Shown here: in pieces, positions 1 to 5,657 of the stretch | Layout: each line of letters starts with the position of its first letter | How positions within the stretch are numbered: position 1 is the first letter of the stretch | NCBI GenBank assembly: GCA_017398165.1 | Contig: JAFQHB010000204.1 | Location: 1 to 6,948 of the forward strand | Length of the DNA: 6,948 nt | Reading direction: 5' to 3' | Source: Bacillota bacterium | Lineage (GTDB): Bacteria; Bacillota; Dehalobacteriia; UBA4068; UBA4997 | The notes under the pieces: generated by a model | Told to the model about the DNA's origin: nothing | The model's database searches: none | The model's input: only the letters and a program-made list of their open reading frames with translations | Made by a program: the position numbers and the translations under genes

Positions 1-334
1 CACCCTCAGTGGGGGTCTCATCCTCAGTGGGGGGCTCACCCGCGGGAGGGGTTTCGCCCACAGTGGGTGTATCGCCCTCAGTGGGAGTATCGCCCTCAGT
101 GGGAGTCTCACCCTCAGTGGGAGTCTCGCCCTCGGTAGTATCCTCACCGTCGGTAGTGCCTTCGCCGTCATCAACATTATCGGTGTCATCAGTAGTATCA
201 ACGTCAGCAGAAGCCACCGAGTCTGCGCTGTTAACAGATTCATCGCCGTCAGCGTAGGCCCAGATGTTCATCGATAGTATCATAGAGATGCACAGGATTA
301 TCGCCACGATTTTACGGAATTTGATTTGTTTCAC
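1..334 (-). CDS. Secreted protein with acidic Thr/Pro hexapeptide repeats, N-terminal part only
   Basis: Only the first 111 codons are visible; the gene continues past the left edge. I start it at a GTG (332-334) preceded by AAGGAG about 11 bases upstream; the ATG just after that ribosome site is followed in frame by a stop within four codons. The N terminus (MKQIKFRKIVAIILC...) has basic residues, a hydrophobic stretch to about residue 25 and a plausible cut after NIWAYA, so it looks like an ordinary Sec signal peptide and lacks the LAYFTD motif of its neighbours. Next come an Asp/Ser/Thr-rich stretch (about 29-58) and hexads of the type TPTEGE/TPTEGD to the edge. Such linkers are common in extended cell-wall or surface proteins. 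It begins 19 bp after the TasA-like stop at 354, so it is probably the next gene of the same operon. A fibre anchor, adhesin or minor subunit is possible, but no functional domain is visible. Confidence 0.8.
   Translation of the reverse strand, partial: MKQIKFRKIVAIILCISMILSMNIWAYADGDESVNSADSVASADVDTTDDTDNVDDGEGTTDGEDTTEGETPTEGETPTEGDTPTEGDTPTVGETPPAGEPPTEDETPTEG
4..165 (-). repeat. 18-bp coding tandem repeat, about nine units
   Basis: The plus strand shows nine consecutive 18-base units, best seen as cctcagtgggagtctcac and close variants starting at 4, 22, 40, 58, 76, 94, 112, 130 and 148. They encode the Thr-Pro-Thr-Glu-Gly-Glu/Asp hexads of the secreted protein on the minus strand. Central units (76-129) are almost identical, while the units at 40 and 130-165 have diverged. 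The multiple of three keeps the frame when copies are gained or lost. The array may continue beyond the left edge. Confidence 0.85.
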
Positions 335-353
335 GGGTTACACATCTCCTTTC

Positions 354-1052
354 TTATTCGTTGTCTTCGGCAGCAGTCTCGGGTTCGGCGGGAAGAATTT
401 CTATCGGCTGATCATTTTTATTACGCCAAACGTCAAGAACGCTGCCGTTCTCGGGAATGGGGTTGTTGGCGGTTTGCACTGCCTCGGCAGTAATGTCGAT
501 CATAATCTTGCAGTTCTGATACTCGTTGCCCATCTCCGGGGCGAAATTGACAGTCGTAAAGAGAGGCTCGGTAACCTCGCTTGGTTGAATCGGGGAATTG
601 TAGTAATAATAATGATCCTCACCCAGAGTCCAATGATTCGGCTCATCGCCCAGATTAAAGTCCAGCGTTACCACATCGATCTCCTCGCCCGCTGCATTGG
701 TGATGGTCAGGGGGAGGTTTTTGATAGTGGGATGCAGGATAGGATTGCCGGATTCGCTGATGCCGATATTCACCCAGACACGGATCCACGATTCGGAGGA
801 GGTCGCTTTATTGGCCACGGTGACGATTTTGCTGACCTTGCCGCCGGGCATAATGCCGGAAATATCCTCAAAAGGGACGCCCGGTGTGCCCTCTGATGGC
901 ATTTCCTGCCATTCTTCGATCTCGACATCGATACCGCCGCTGGTAATGACGTTGTGAGCAATACCGGTGTCGGTGAAATATGCTAATGTCCCGGAGACTG
1001 CGACGGTGAGCGAGAGTGCAGCCGCAGCGAGGACTAAGAGTTTCTTTTTCAT
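354..1052 (-). CDS. TasA/camelysin-like secreted protein with SipW-type signal (fourth in left operon)
   Basis: 232 residues. The N terminus has a KKK start, a hydrophobic core and SGTLAYFTDTG, the hallmark of the SipW-cognate signal peptide class; cleavage is expected near A24/Y25. The mature part keeps the family pattern: a short strand (GGIDVEIEEW), then IMPGG followed by KIVTVANKATSSESWIRVWV, matching the PG...VTV...YVR motif of its neighbours. A Tyr-rich stretch (HYYYYN) lies near residue 149. The tail after EAVQTANN (about 195-232) is acidic and lacks the AIQA-GFD ending seen in two neighbours, so it is the most divergent paralogue here. AAAGGAG lies about nine bases before the ATG. It is separated from the preceding gene by 168 bp with two strong stem-loops, and is followed after 19 bp by the repeat protein. 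The family includes B. subtilis TasA (biofilm fibre) and camelysin; a fibre subunit or anchor/minor subunit is inferred. Confidence 0.88.
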   Translation of the reverse strand: MKKKLLVLAAAALSLTVAVSGTLAYFTDTGIAHNVITSGGIDVEIEEWQEMPSEGTPGVPFEDISGIMPGGKVSKIVTVANKATSSESWIRVWVNIGISESGNPILHPTIKNLPLTITNAAGEEIDVVTLDFNLGDEPNHWTLGEDHYYYYNSPIQPSEVTEPLFTTVNFAPEMGNEYQNCKIMIDITAEAVQTANNPIPENGSVLDVWRNKNDQPIEILPAEPETAAEDNE

Positions 1053-1100
1053 TTTTCCTTGCTCCTTTCGGCAGGTATGTTATGGTCTGATTTCAGGCCA

Positions 1101-1141
1101 CATGAGGACGCCCGAGGGTGATGGAGGTGGATGCCCTCATG
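1101..1141 (-). other. Intergenic inverted repeat with 7-bp stem
   Basis: CATGAGG at 1101-1107 pairs perfectly with CCTCATG at 1135-1141 around a 27-base loop. It lies in the 168-bp gap between two TasA-like genes, next to the stronger stem-loop at 1145-1164, and upstream of the ribosome site of the gene ending at 354. There is no T-run on either side, so it does not look like a plain terminator. The long loop makes it less certain than its neighbour. Confidence 0.4.
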
Positions 1142-1174
1142 CAGCCTGCCCCAAATGGGGCAGGGGAGAGCTGC
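1141..1174 (-). other. Strong intergenic stem-loop without T-run
   Basis: CCTGCCCC (1145-1152), loop AAAT and GGGGCAGG (1157-1164) form a perfect 8-bp GC-rich stem with a 4-base loop. GCAGC (1141-1145) and GCTGC (1170-1174) can extend it across a short bulge. In the minus-strand transcript the hairpin is followed by CTGCATGAGG, so it lacks the U-tract of an intrinsic terminator. It sits between the third and fourth TasA-like genes. RNA processing, 3' protection of the upstream message or partial termination would each fit, and would let the last genes be made at a different level. Confidence 0.6.
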
Positions 1175-1220
1175 TTTATGTAATACTTTGCAGTAGTACA
1201 CACAATTTAAATCAGTGGGT

Positions 1221-2030
1221 TTACTGCTGGGTAGCAGTCTGAGCAGCATAGGCTTTATAAGCATCATAAACACTATCAAAGCCTTCTGCCTGGATGCCGT
1301 AAGCACGAACAGGAATAGTGATACCAGCAGAGAAATCATAGTCAACCTCTTGGCCATGACAAGTGTAAACTGTTTTCCCATTTTTTACCTCTGTATCAAG
1401 ATCCATATCTAGATATACACCGTTCATAGCGGGAGTGGTAGTACCATTGCCATCCACAGTCTTGGCAGGAACAATCCCTCTGTACAGAACGAGGTATTTG
1501 TTGTAGGTAACGTTGTCAATTTCTTCTTGGTCTATGTAACCCTGAGGACCTACTCCCAGACTAGTGATTTCTTCCTCAGGATCATGGTCCCAAGTGTTAT
1601 TAATATCAGTAGGCTTGGTAAAATCTGTGGGCAGAGTATATTTTGTGTCTGTGTAGTAATCATCCCAAGTTGCGCCATAGGAATTTACATGCAGCACATT
1701 GTTAGTACCAGTCGAGCCATCATTGGAATCCAGTGCAGCAGGAATCAGCCACTCGTACCAAACATAGGCATCATTACTACCATCGTTTTCAATAGTAACG
1801 ATCTTGTCTTGTTTGTTTTGATTGCCGGGCATCAATTCCTTGTTGTCCACAAAGTCTACCAACTTATCTTCTTCGTCATACTGTTTCTCGACTAAATCAA
1901 TAGAAACATTACCCATAGTGAAGACATTGTCTTCTGCATCAGTATCAGTGAAGTATGCCAGAGTACCGCCGATAGCAGCAGTAGCCAGCAGACCGATAGC
2001 TACGGTCAGGGACAAAAATTTCTTTTTCAT
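1221..2030 (-). CDS. TasA/camelysin-like secreted protein with SipW-type signal (third in left operon)
   Basis: 269 residues from the ATG at 2028-2030. A TTG at 2042 is in frame, but the only ribosome site (AAAGG, about 12 bases before the ATG) would abut that TTG, so I chose the ATG. The signal MKKKFLSLTVAIGLL... ends in GGTLAYFTDTD; cut expected near A25/Y26. The mature part has NVFTMGNVSIDLVE, then ELMPGNQNKQDKIVTIENDG and DAYVWYEWLIP, the family's first-half pattern. The central part is long and Asp/Thr/Tyr-rich. The end (IPVRAYGIQAEGFDSVYDAY) matches the ending of the first TasA-like gene (AQAIQADGFDTAEEAW). It follows the preceding gene by 64 bp in the same direction. The sequence supports the family; a fibre subunit role is inferred from TasA. 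Confidence 0.9.
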   Translation of the reverse strand: MKKKFLSLTVAIGLLATAAIGGTLAYFTDTDAEDNVFTMGNVSIDLVEKQYDEEDKLVDFVDNKELMPGNQNKQDKIVTIENDGSNDAYVWYEWLIPAALDSNDGSTGTNNVLHVNSYGATWDDYYTDTKYTLPTDFTKPTDINNTWDHDPEEEITSLGVGPQGYIDQEEIDNVTYNKYLVLYRGIVPAKTVDGNGTTTPAMNGVYLDMDLDTEVKNGKTVYTCHGQEVDYDFSAGITIPVRAYGIQAEGFDSVYDAYKAYAAQTATQQ

Positions 2031-2094
2031 TGTTTTGCACAACCTTTCGTTTTGTAAATTTGTAGTGTTTTATCATAAGTAGAACTTGTTAAGC

Positions 2095-2673
2095 TTAGTT
2101 ATTGGGTGGGAGTTGGTTGGTGATTGCCTCCCAGGCAGCGGCAGCATCCCACTCGGTGTCATTGGTATTTTTAAGCTGTATGGCGTAAGCGGTGAAAGTG
2201 AGGGTAGGCTTGTTGGCATCCGTAATGGATTGCATCATTTCTTTGGTGACAGAGTCCTTGATTTGCACCTGTTCATCAAGCAGTATTTTGATGCTTCGGT
2301 CAGTCGTAACATCTCTTACAGCAGCTGTGGTGCAATAGACATCATCAACTCCTGTCAACTGAGCCCAGTTATTAGTATCGATCTGATAGGTAATATATTT
2401 ATCAAAATCTGACGATTTCTCCACCTTTACGAACACATAGCAATCCTCGCTGCCGGCCTTGACTGTCACAGTGGGGTCTTTGGGCAGGGTCACGCCCGGA
2501 GTCATCTTATACTCGTTGCCGGTAGTCTCTTCCAGCGCGATTTGTACGTCGCCAACAGTGAAAGTATTGGAGACAGCTTCGCTCTCATCGGTCAGCCAGG
2601 CGAGGGTGCCACCCACGGTACAACCCAAAAGCAGCGCGCCGGACAGCAGGAGGGCAACTGGTTTTTTCTTCAT
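2095..2673 (-). CDS. TasA/camelysin-like secreted protein with SipW-type signal (second in left operon)
   Basis: 192 residues, the shortest complete paralogue here. AAAGGAGG lies about eight bases before the ATG. The signal has a KKK start and ends in GGTLAWLTDES, a Trp variant of the LAYFTD motif, with a cut expected near A25/W26. The hydrophobic core contains LLLGC (Cys18), which resembles a lipobox, so a lipoprotein route cannot be fully excluded. I favour SipW because the full cognate motif follows it. The mature part shows SNTFTVGDVQIALEE, MTPGVTLPKDPTVTVKAGSE and DCYVFVKVE, very close to the first TasA-like gene, and ends in FTAYAIQLKNTNDTEWDAAAAW. The ending gives the same C-terminal signature with fewer inserted residues. 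A minor or accessory fibre subunit is possible. Confidence 0.9.
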   Translation of the reverse strand: MKKKPVALLLSGALLLGCTVGGTLAWLTDESEAVSNTFTVGDVQIALEETTGNEYKMTPGVTLPKDPTVTVKAGSEDCYVFVKVEKSSDFDKYITYQIDTNNWAQLTGVDDVYCTTAAVRDVTTDRSIKILLDEQVQIKDSVTKEMMQSITDANKPTLTFTAYAIQLKNTNDTEWDAAAAWEAITNQLPPNN

Positions 2674-2768
2674 TTTGTGTTCCTCCTTTCTGCAAGAATT
2701 TTTCGCAGAATTATTTCAACAGACGGCGAATCGTGCGTGCTGCCTGTCTGGTGAAAGACTGGGTTGGG
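2674..2768 (-). other. Intergenic region with two stem-loops before the second TasA-like gene
   Basis: In the minus-strand transcript, TTCTGC and GCAGAA (arms 2688-2693 and 2705-2710) form a 6-bp stem with an 11-base loop, and the second arm directly abuts AAAGGAGG of the gene starting at 2673. Upstream of it, CAGACGGC (2720-2727) pairs with GCCTGTCTG (2742-2750) with one bulged base. There is no T-run after either. The first could affect ribosome access or message stability; both are predictions by eye. Confidence 0.4.
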
Positions 2769-3542
2769 TTAGTTAGTGGGGAATTGGCCCCAAGCTTCTT
2801 CGGCGGTATCGAAACCGTCAGCCTGGATGGCCTGAGCTACTACATAAATTTTGAACTGATCGGTAATTTCGCCGTCAGCATTGGTAGTAATAAGTGTTGC
2901 CAACTGTTCCTTGGTCATTTCACCGGGAACGGTTATCGTGGTGAACAGAGCTGGGATTTTTGTTTCAGTGTTACTCTTTGCAACAATGCCTGTTGGGGGT
3001 TCTGCATTGTTACCAACATAACGAAACTCATATGTTCTGGTATTTTTTGTTTCATCTTCTACATTGTCATAATAAGTCCAGTTACTGGAATCAACATTTA
3101 TAACATCAAGTGCAGTTTTGCCTTCCAAGGTTGCGAATATGGCATCCAACTGGCTGGAATAAGTAAGGGTAACAAACATACGCACATAGCAATCTTCACT
3201 CTTAGCATCAACAGTCACGGTCGGGTCTTTGGTGTATACATGACCGGGAATCAGATGATAATCGTTGTCTTTGACGCGAGTTGCCGCAGACAATTCTGTT
3301 GCGTCATATATCTTATCATCACCAGGGTTAACAACAGTAGATGTATTATCATTGTCTACTGTTATAGGCTTGCCGTCCTCATTAACCTTGGCTTCATCCA
3401 GCGTAATATCAACATTGCCAACAGTAAAGGTATTTGTTACGGTGTCATTATCTGTGAAATAGGCCATCGTACCCAGAATTGATGCACCTACCAGCGCTGC
3501 GGCACACAATGCTGTGGTCAAAAGCTTTCTGTACTTCTTCAT
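2769..3542 (-). CDS. TasA/camelysin-like secreted protein with SipW-type signal (first in left operon, probable major subunit)
   Basis: 257 residues. AGGAGG precedes the ATG by about eight bases. The signal MKKYRKLLTTALCAAALVGA continues to GTMAYFTDND, with a cut expected near A27/Y28. Then come TNTFTVGNVDITLDEAKV, LIPGHVYTKDPTVTVDAKSE and DCYVRMFVTLTY, and the C-terminal signature AQAIQADGFDTAEEAW. It starts 50 bp downstream of sipW copy 1, the usual peptidase-then-substrate order. Its closest relative in the window is the gene at 6411 in the opposite arm: both share CAAALVGAS, GTMAY, TDND, VTNTFTVGNVDITL and FRYVGN/FRYAGN. The two probably play the same part in their respective operons. Major fibre subunit is inferred from position and from the TasA family. 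Confidence 0.92.
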   Translation of the reverse strand: MKKYRKLLTTALCAAALVGASILGTMAYFTDNDTVTNTFTVGNVDITLDEAKVNEDGKPITVDNDNTSTVVNPGDDKIYDATELSAATRVKDNDYHLIPGHVYTKDPTVTVDAKSEDCYVRMFVTLTYSSQLDAIFATLEGKTALDVINVDSSNWTYYDNVEDETKNTRTYEFRYVGNNAEPPTGIVAKSNTETKIPALFTTITVPGEMTKEQLATLITTNADGEITDQFKIYVVAQAIQADGFDTAEEAWGQFPTN

Positions 3543-3592
3543 TGCAAAATCCTCCTACTATTTATATTGTTTTTTGTTTGCGACTTTGGGCT

Positions 3593-4180
3593 TTACTCCG
3601 CGGCTTCATCCGTGGAGGTTTCTTCTCCTGCATCATCTTTGCGGCGTTTCTTCTTGTCCTTACTGTTGCTTTCTTCCTCGTCGTTTGAGAAAAGCTCCGG
3701 CAGCAGGATCAGCAGAAGCAAGATAGCACCGACCGAGATGGCGATGTAGGTACCGGGCGGGTTCTGGATGTAGTTCGCCAGATAGCCCAGCTGCGGGATG
3801 GAGAATACCGGTGAGCCCAGCACGTTCTTGTAATGCACCGGCGAGCCGTCCTCGGCGTCGTTGGCATCACCCTTGGTGCGGAAGCGAACCACGGTGGGGT
3901 CGTTCTCATCCGGCAGCACCTCGACAACGCGGTGTGTGGCTACGGTATCCTCATCCAGCAGGAACGTGATGACCTGCCCGGCCTCGATCTCATACGGGTC
4001 TACATCCTGCACATAGATCAAGGAGCCGGTATGATACGTCGGCTCCATCGAGCCGGACAGCACGGTGTATATCTCCAGCCCTATCACGCGTACGCCCGCC
4101 AGCAGCACGGCCAGAATGACGATTCCCGCCACCAGAATGCTGGTGAACACATCCCAAATCTTTCTGATGTTACTTTTCAT
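3593..4180 (-). CDS. sipW: Signal peptidase I, SipW (archaeal/ER) type, left copy
   Basis: 195 residues. It is a membrane protease that removes the special signals of TasA/camelysin-type proteins. One membrane segment (about 10-33) precedes LSGSMEPT, with catalytic Ser44. THRV carries His83, which replaces the Lys of ordinary bacterial signal peptidases. TKGDANDAED gives the Asp region (about 105-111), and a second membrane segment (about 144-161) ends at LLPELFS. These are the marks of the ER/SipW branch. The tail (about 165-195) is charged (KDKKKRRKDDAGEE) and probably cytoplasmic. It is followed by four TasA-like genes that carry the matching signals, so it is their dedicated peptidase. 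GGAAGG lies just before the ATG. The right copy (5772) is nearly identical over residues 1-164 (differences I20V, V32L, I33V, I37V) but has a different tail. As drawn, the main promoter points away from this gene. Confidence 0.96.
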   Translation of the reverse strand: MKSNIRKIWDVFTSILVAGIVILAVLLAGVRVIGLEIYTVLSGSMEPTYHTGSLIYVQDVDPYEIEAGQVITFLLDEDTVATHRVVEVLPDENDPTVVRFRTKGDANDAEDGSPVHYKNVLGSPVFSIPQLGYLANYIQNPPGTYIAISVGAILLLLILLPELFSNDEEESNSKDKKKRRKDDAGEETSTDEAAE

Positions 4181-4238
4181 ATTACCTTCCTTTTTTCAGG
4201 TATTTTAGTGGATTCAGGTGCTTGAGCAGTCGTTAAAT

Positions 4239-4261
4239 AAAAAAGCACCACAATGCGTGCT
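4239..4261 (-). terminator. Terminator- or attenuator-like hairpin before sipW copy 1
   Basis: On the minus strand AGCAC, an 8-base loop and GTGCT (arms 4257-4261 and 4244-4248) are followed by TTTTT and ATTT (plus-strand A-run from 4239). The stem is only 5 bp but the T-run is good. It lies between the recombinase stop (4365) and sipW copy 1 (4180), where it could stop recombinase transcripts from entering the silent operon. The TGTGGTGC arm (complement of 4245-4252) can instead pair with GCACCACA if the promoter-bearing end of the invertible segment is brought next to it. Confidence 0.45.
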
Positions 4262-4285
4262 GATAAACCTCCCGCGAAACGTGAC

Positions 4286-4309
4286 TTCGCAGAGTTCAGC
4301 ACTCTATGT
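4286..4309 (+). repeat. Recombination-site copy A (slightly degenerate)
   Basis: It matches 22 of 24 bases of sites B and C. The core AGAGT-TCAGC-ACTCT is intact, but the outer dyad base after ACTCT is A instead of G, so its arms are 5 bp instead of 6. It lies 43 bp from B in the same orientation. It is the copy at the end of the long sipW inverted duplication, so it is the positional counterpart of C, whereas B is extra. Confidence 0.75.
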
Positions 4310-4328
4310 AAATTGCCGAAAAATGGGC

Positions 4329-4352
4329 TTCGCAGAGTTCAGCACTCTGTGG
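4329..4352 (+). repeat. Recombination-site copy B, inverted partner of C
   Basis: These 24 bases are the exact reverse complement of 5661-5684. The core CAGAGT-TCAGC-ACTCTG (4333-4349) has 6-bp inverted arms around an asymmetric 5-base centre. That is the usual form of a tyrosine recombinase crossover site, two binding arms around a short strand-exchange region. The centre reads TCAGC here and GCTGA at C, so recombination between them would invert the DNA between them. It ends 12 bp from the recombinase stop codon. Confidence 0.8.
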
Positions 4353-4364
4353 CGGGGAATCGGT

Positions 4365-5390
4365 TTACAGTCCAACGGCAGCGAGTTTCTCCATATTACG
4401 GCGTTTCAGCTCTATGGAGGAATGGACGTAGCGATCAAGCGTGATGGTAGTCGTGGAATGGCCGAGTATCTCGCTGAGAGTCTTGATCTCGAAGCCGACC
4501 TCTACACAGCGGGTAGCAAATGTGTGCCGCAGAGTGTGGAAAAGTACCCCTTGCAGACCGCAATCCTGCACATAACGGCTGAGGCGGTATTGCAGCGTGC
4601 GCGGCTCCATATATGACTCACGATTGGTGAGGACGAATGCCGTGTCCTGACCGGGGTGCATCCGCGCACACAGCCTGGCGGCTTGCGAAGTCAGTGGGAT
4701 GGTGCGCGCCGAGGTGTCGCTTTTGGGTGGGCCGATCAGGATCTTGGTCTTGCCGGGAGCAGATGCATCCATATCCTTTAGCCGCTGCATAGTGGCCGCG
4801 ATACGGATGGTGTTCTCGCTCAGGGATATTTGCTGCCAGCGCAGGGCACAAAGCTCGCCGATACGGATGCCGGTGAGCAGTGCCAGCAGCACGCCGAATT
4901 TGCACGGGTCGATATCATGCAGCAGATACTGCACGAAAACCGTTTGTTCGCTGCGGGATAATACACGCATTTCCTTGCGGGTATCGCGCGGATAGGCGAT
5001 ATCTATGCTGGGAAACTCGTTGGGGAAGTATATGGCGGTATATTTCAGGATAGAACGCAGCGTTACCAGAATATCCTTGACCGTCTTGGGCGCCAGAGAG
5101 TCGGTATAGAGCAGCGCCTCGGAGAATGCCGCCACGACCTTGCCATTGAGCAGCAGCGGCGGATACGCGCCCAGCCACGGTTTGATATGCAGCTCGATCA
5201 TAGTGCTGTATTTCACGCAGGTAGATTCTTTCAGCCTTTTGCGGCAGCTTGCCAGCCATTCATCGCAATAATACGCAAAATCGTGCTCGGGCGGCACATC
5301 CGCCCGGGAATTCGGCAGAGCCCGGCAGAGCGTGTACCGGCTCCGGTGGGGCATATTGGGTAGTGCAAAAGTTTTCTCGCCTGTTCTCAT
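4365..5390 (-). CDS. Tyrosine recombinase (phage-integrase family), putative inversion enzyme
   Basis: 341 residues, a typical full length. AAAGGAGG lies about ten bases before the ATG. The N-terminal DNA-binding region (about 37-125: FAYYCDEWLASCRKRL..., SLAPKTVKDILVTLRSILKY) is the helical core-binding domain. The catalytic domain keeps the expected residues: Arg176 in TGIRIGEL, Lys223 in GPPKSDT, His285 and Arg288 in HTLRHTF, His311 in LGHST, and Tyr321 in TLDRYVH as nucleophile. All are present, so it should be active. It lies inside the segment bounded by sites B and C, reads leftward, and ends 12 bp from B. The 5-base dyad centre of those sites suits such enzymes. I infer that it flips this segment; action at sites elsewhere in the genome is the main alternative. 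Its transcript would head towards sipW copy 1, the arm not served by the main promoter. Confidence 0.93.
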   Translation of the reverse strand: MRTGEKTFALPNMPHRSRYTLCRALPNSRADVPPEHDFAYYCDEWLASCRKRLKESTCVKYSTMIELHIKPWLGAYPPLLLNGKVVAAFSEALLYTDSLAPKTVKDILVTLRSILKYTAIYFPNEFPSIDIAYPRDTRKEMRVLSRSEQTVFVQYLLHDIDPCKFGVLLALLTGIRIGELCALRWQQISLSENTIRIAATMQRLKDMDASAPGKTKILIGPPKSDTSARTIPLTSQAARLCARMHPGQDTAFVLTNRESYMEPRTLQYRLSRYVQDCGLQGVLFHTLRHTFATRCVEVGFEIKTLSEILGHSTTTITLDRYVHSSIELKRRNMEKLAAVGL

Positions 5391-5443
5391 TTTTGTTTTG
5401 CCTCCTTTATTCGCACTTAGCCGCGAACGGCTTGTTATGAGTT

Positions 5444-5469
5444 ATTATAACTGTAAAGAAATTTTTCAA
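5444..5469 (-). promoter_or_regulatory. Possible recombinase promoter (weak)
   Basis: A perfect TATAAT on the minus strand (5444-5449) lies about 55 bp before the recombinase ATG. TTGAAA (5464-5469) is upstream with only 14 bases between, shorter than usual; at 17-base spacing the hexamer is CGGTTG, which is poor. A weak or activator-dependent promoter would fit a recombinase kept at low level. Confidence 0.35.
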
Positions 5470-5601
5470 CCGCGCATATCGGCAATAGACAAAGTTACCG
5501 AAAATTCATCATTTATTGGCATTATAAGGGCGAAAAGCTGAATTCTCACCCTGAATGTAAAATTTTTGTGAAAGACAAGCCCCCTTTTTACCTGTAAATA
5601 C

Positions 5602-5630
5602 TTGACAATTCCGGTAATTTTACTTATATT
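5602..5630 (+). promoter_or_regulatory. Near-consensus sigma-A-type promoter, main promoter of the switch
   Basis: TTGACA (5602-5607), a 17-base spacer and TATATT (5625-5630) differ from consensus at one position. Transcription would start near 5637, cross site C and reach sipW copy 2 at 5772 with a leader of about 135 bases. It lies inside the putative invertible segment, so the same promoter would serve the left operon after inversion. No comparable leftward promoter is visible between 4180 and 4365. The remaining sequence from 5391 to 5657 holds the recombinase upstream region and nothing else I can name. Confidence 0.8.
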
Positions 5631-5638
5631 TATAAGTA
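5621..5638 (+). promoter_or_regulatory. Palindrome over the -10 box, possible operator
   Basis: TACTTATATTTATAAGTA has 8-bp inverted arms around a central TT and covers the -10 element and the expected start site. A repressor bound here would block the promoter. A second imperfect palindrome, AATTCCGG-T-AATT (5607-5619), lies between -35 and -10. AT-rich -10 regions can be palindromic by chance, so operator function is tentative. Confidence 0.4.
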
Positions 5639-5657
5639 CCAGACTCTATATTTTATT

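Larger units (their letters stand above)
3687..4309 (-). repeat. Left arm of large inverted duplication (sipW plus leader plus site A)
   Basis: This stretch matches the reverse complement of 5661-6265. It covers recombination site A, the leader with the GCACCACA arm and T-run, and the sipW reading frame down to the codons for PELFS. Identity is highest over 3687-3928, with 3 differences in 242 bp. It is lower over 3929-4180 (about 30 differences in 252 bp) and patchy with indels in the leader (4181-4309). Sequence downstream of 3687 diverges, giving the two peptidases different tails. Confidence 0.85.

Noticed and set aside
4..165. CRISPR array
   Set aside because: Units are 18 bp, contiguous, without spacers and in frame with a secreted protein; this is a coding tandem repeat.
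264..896. Long plus-strand open frame at the left end
   Set aside because: It lies antisense to a TasA-like gene with a ribosome site, signal peptide and family motifs; it has no ribosome site or recognisable domain.
2031..2042. Upstream TTG start for the TasA-like gene at 1221
   Set aside because: The ribosome site would touch the TTG directly, and the extra MCKT adds nothing; the ATG at 2028-2030 gives a standard KKK signal peptide start.
4218..4616. Plus-strand frames crossing recombination sites A and B and the recombinase end
   Set aside because: They are translations of the leader, the repeats and the reverse of the recombinase. The peptide FAEFSTL is just the recombination site read in frame.
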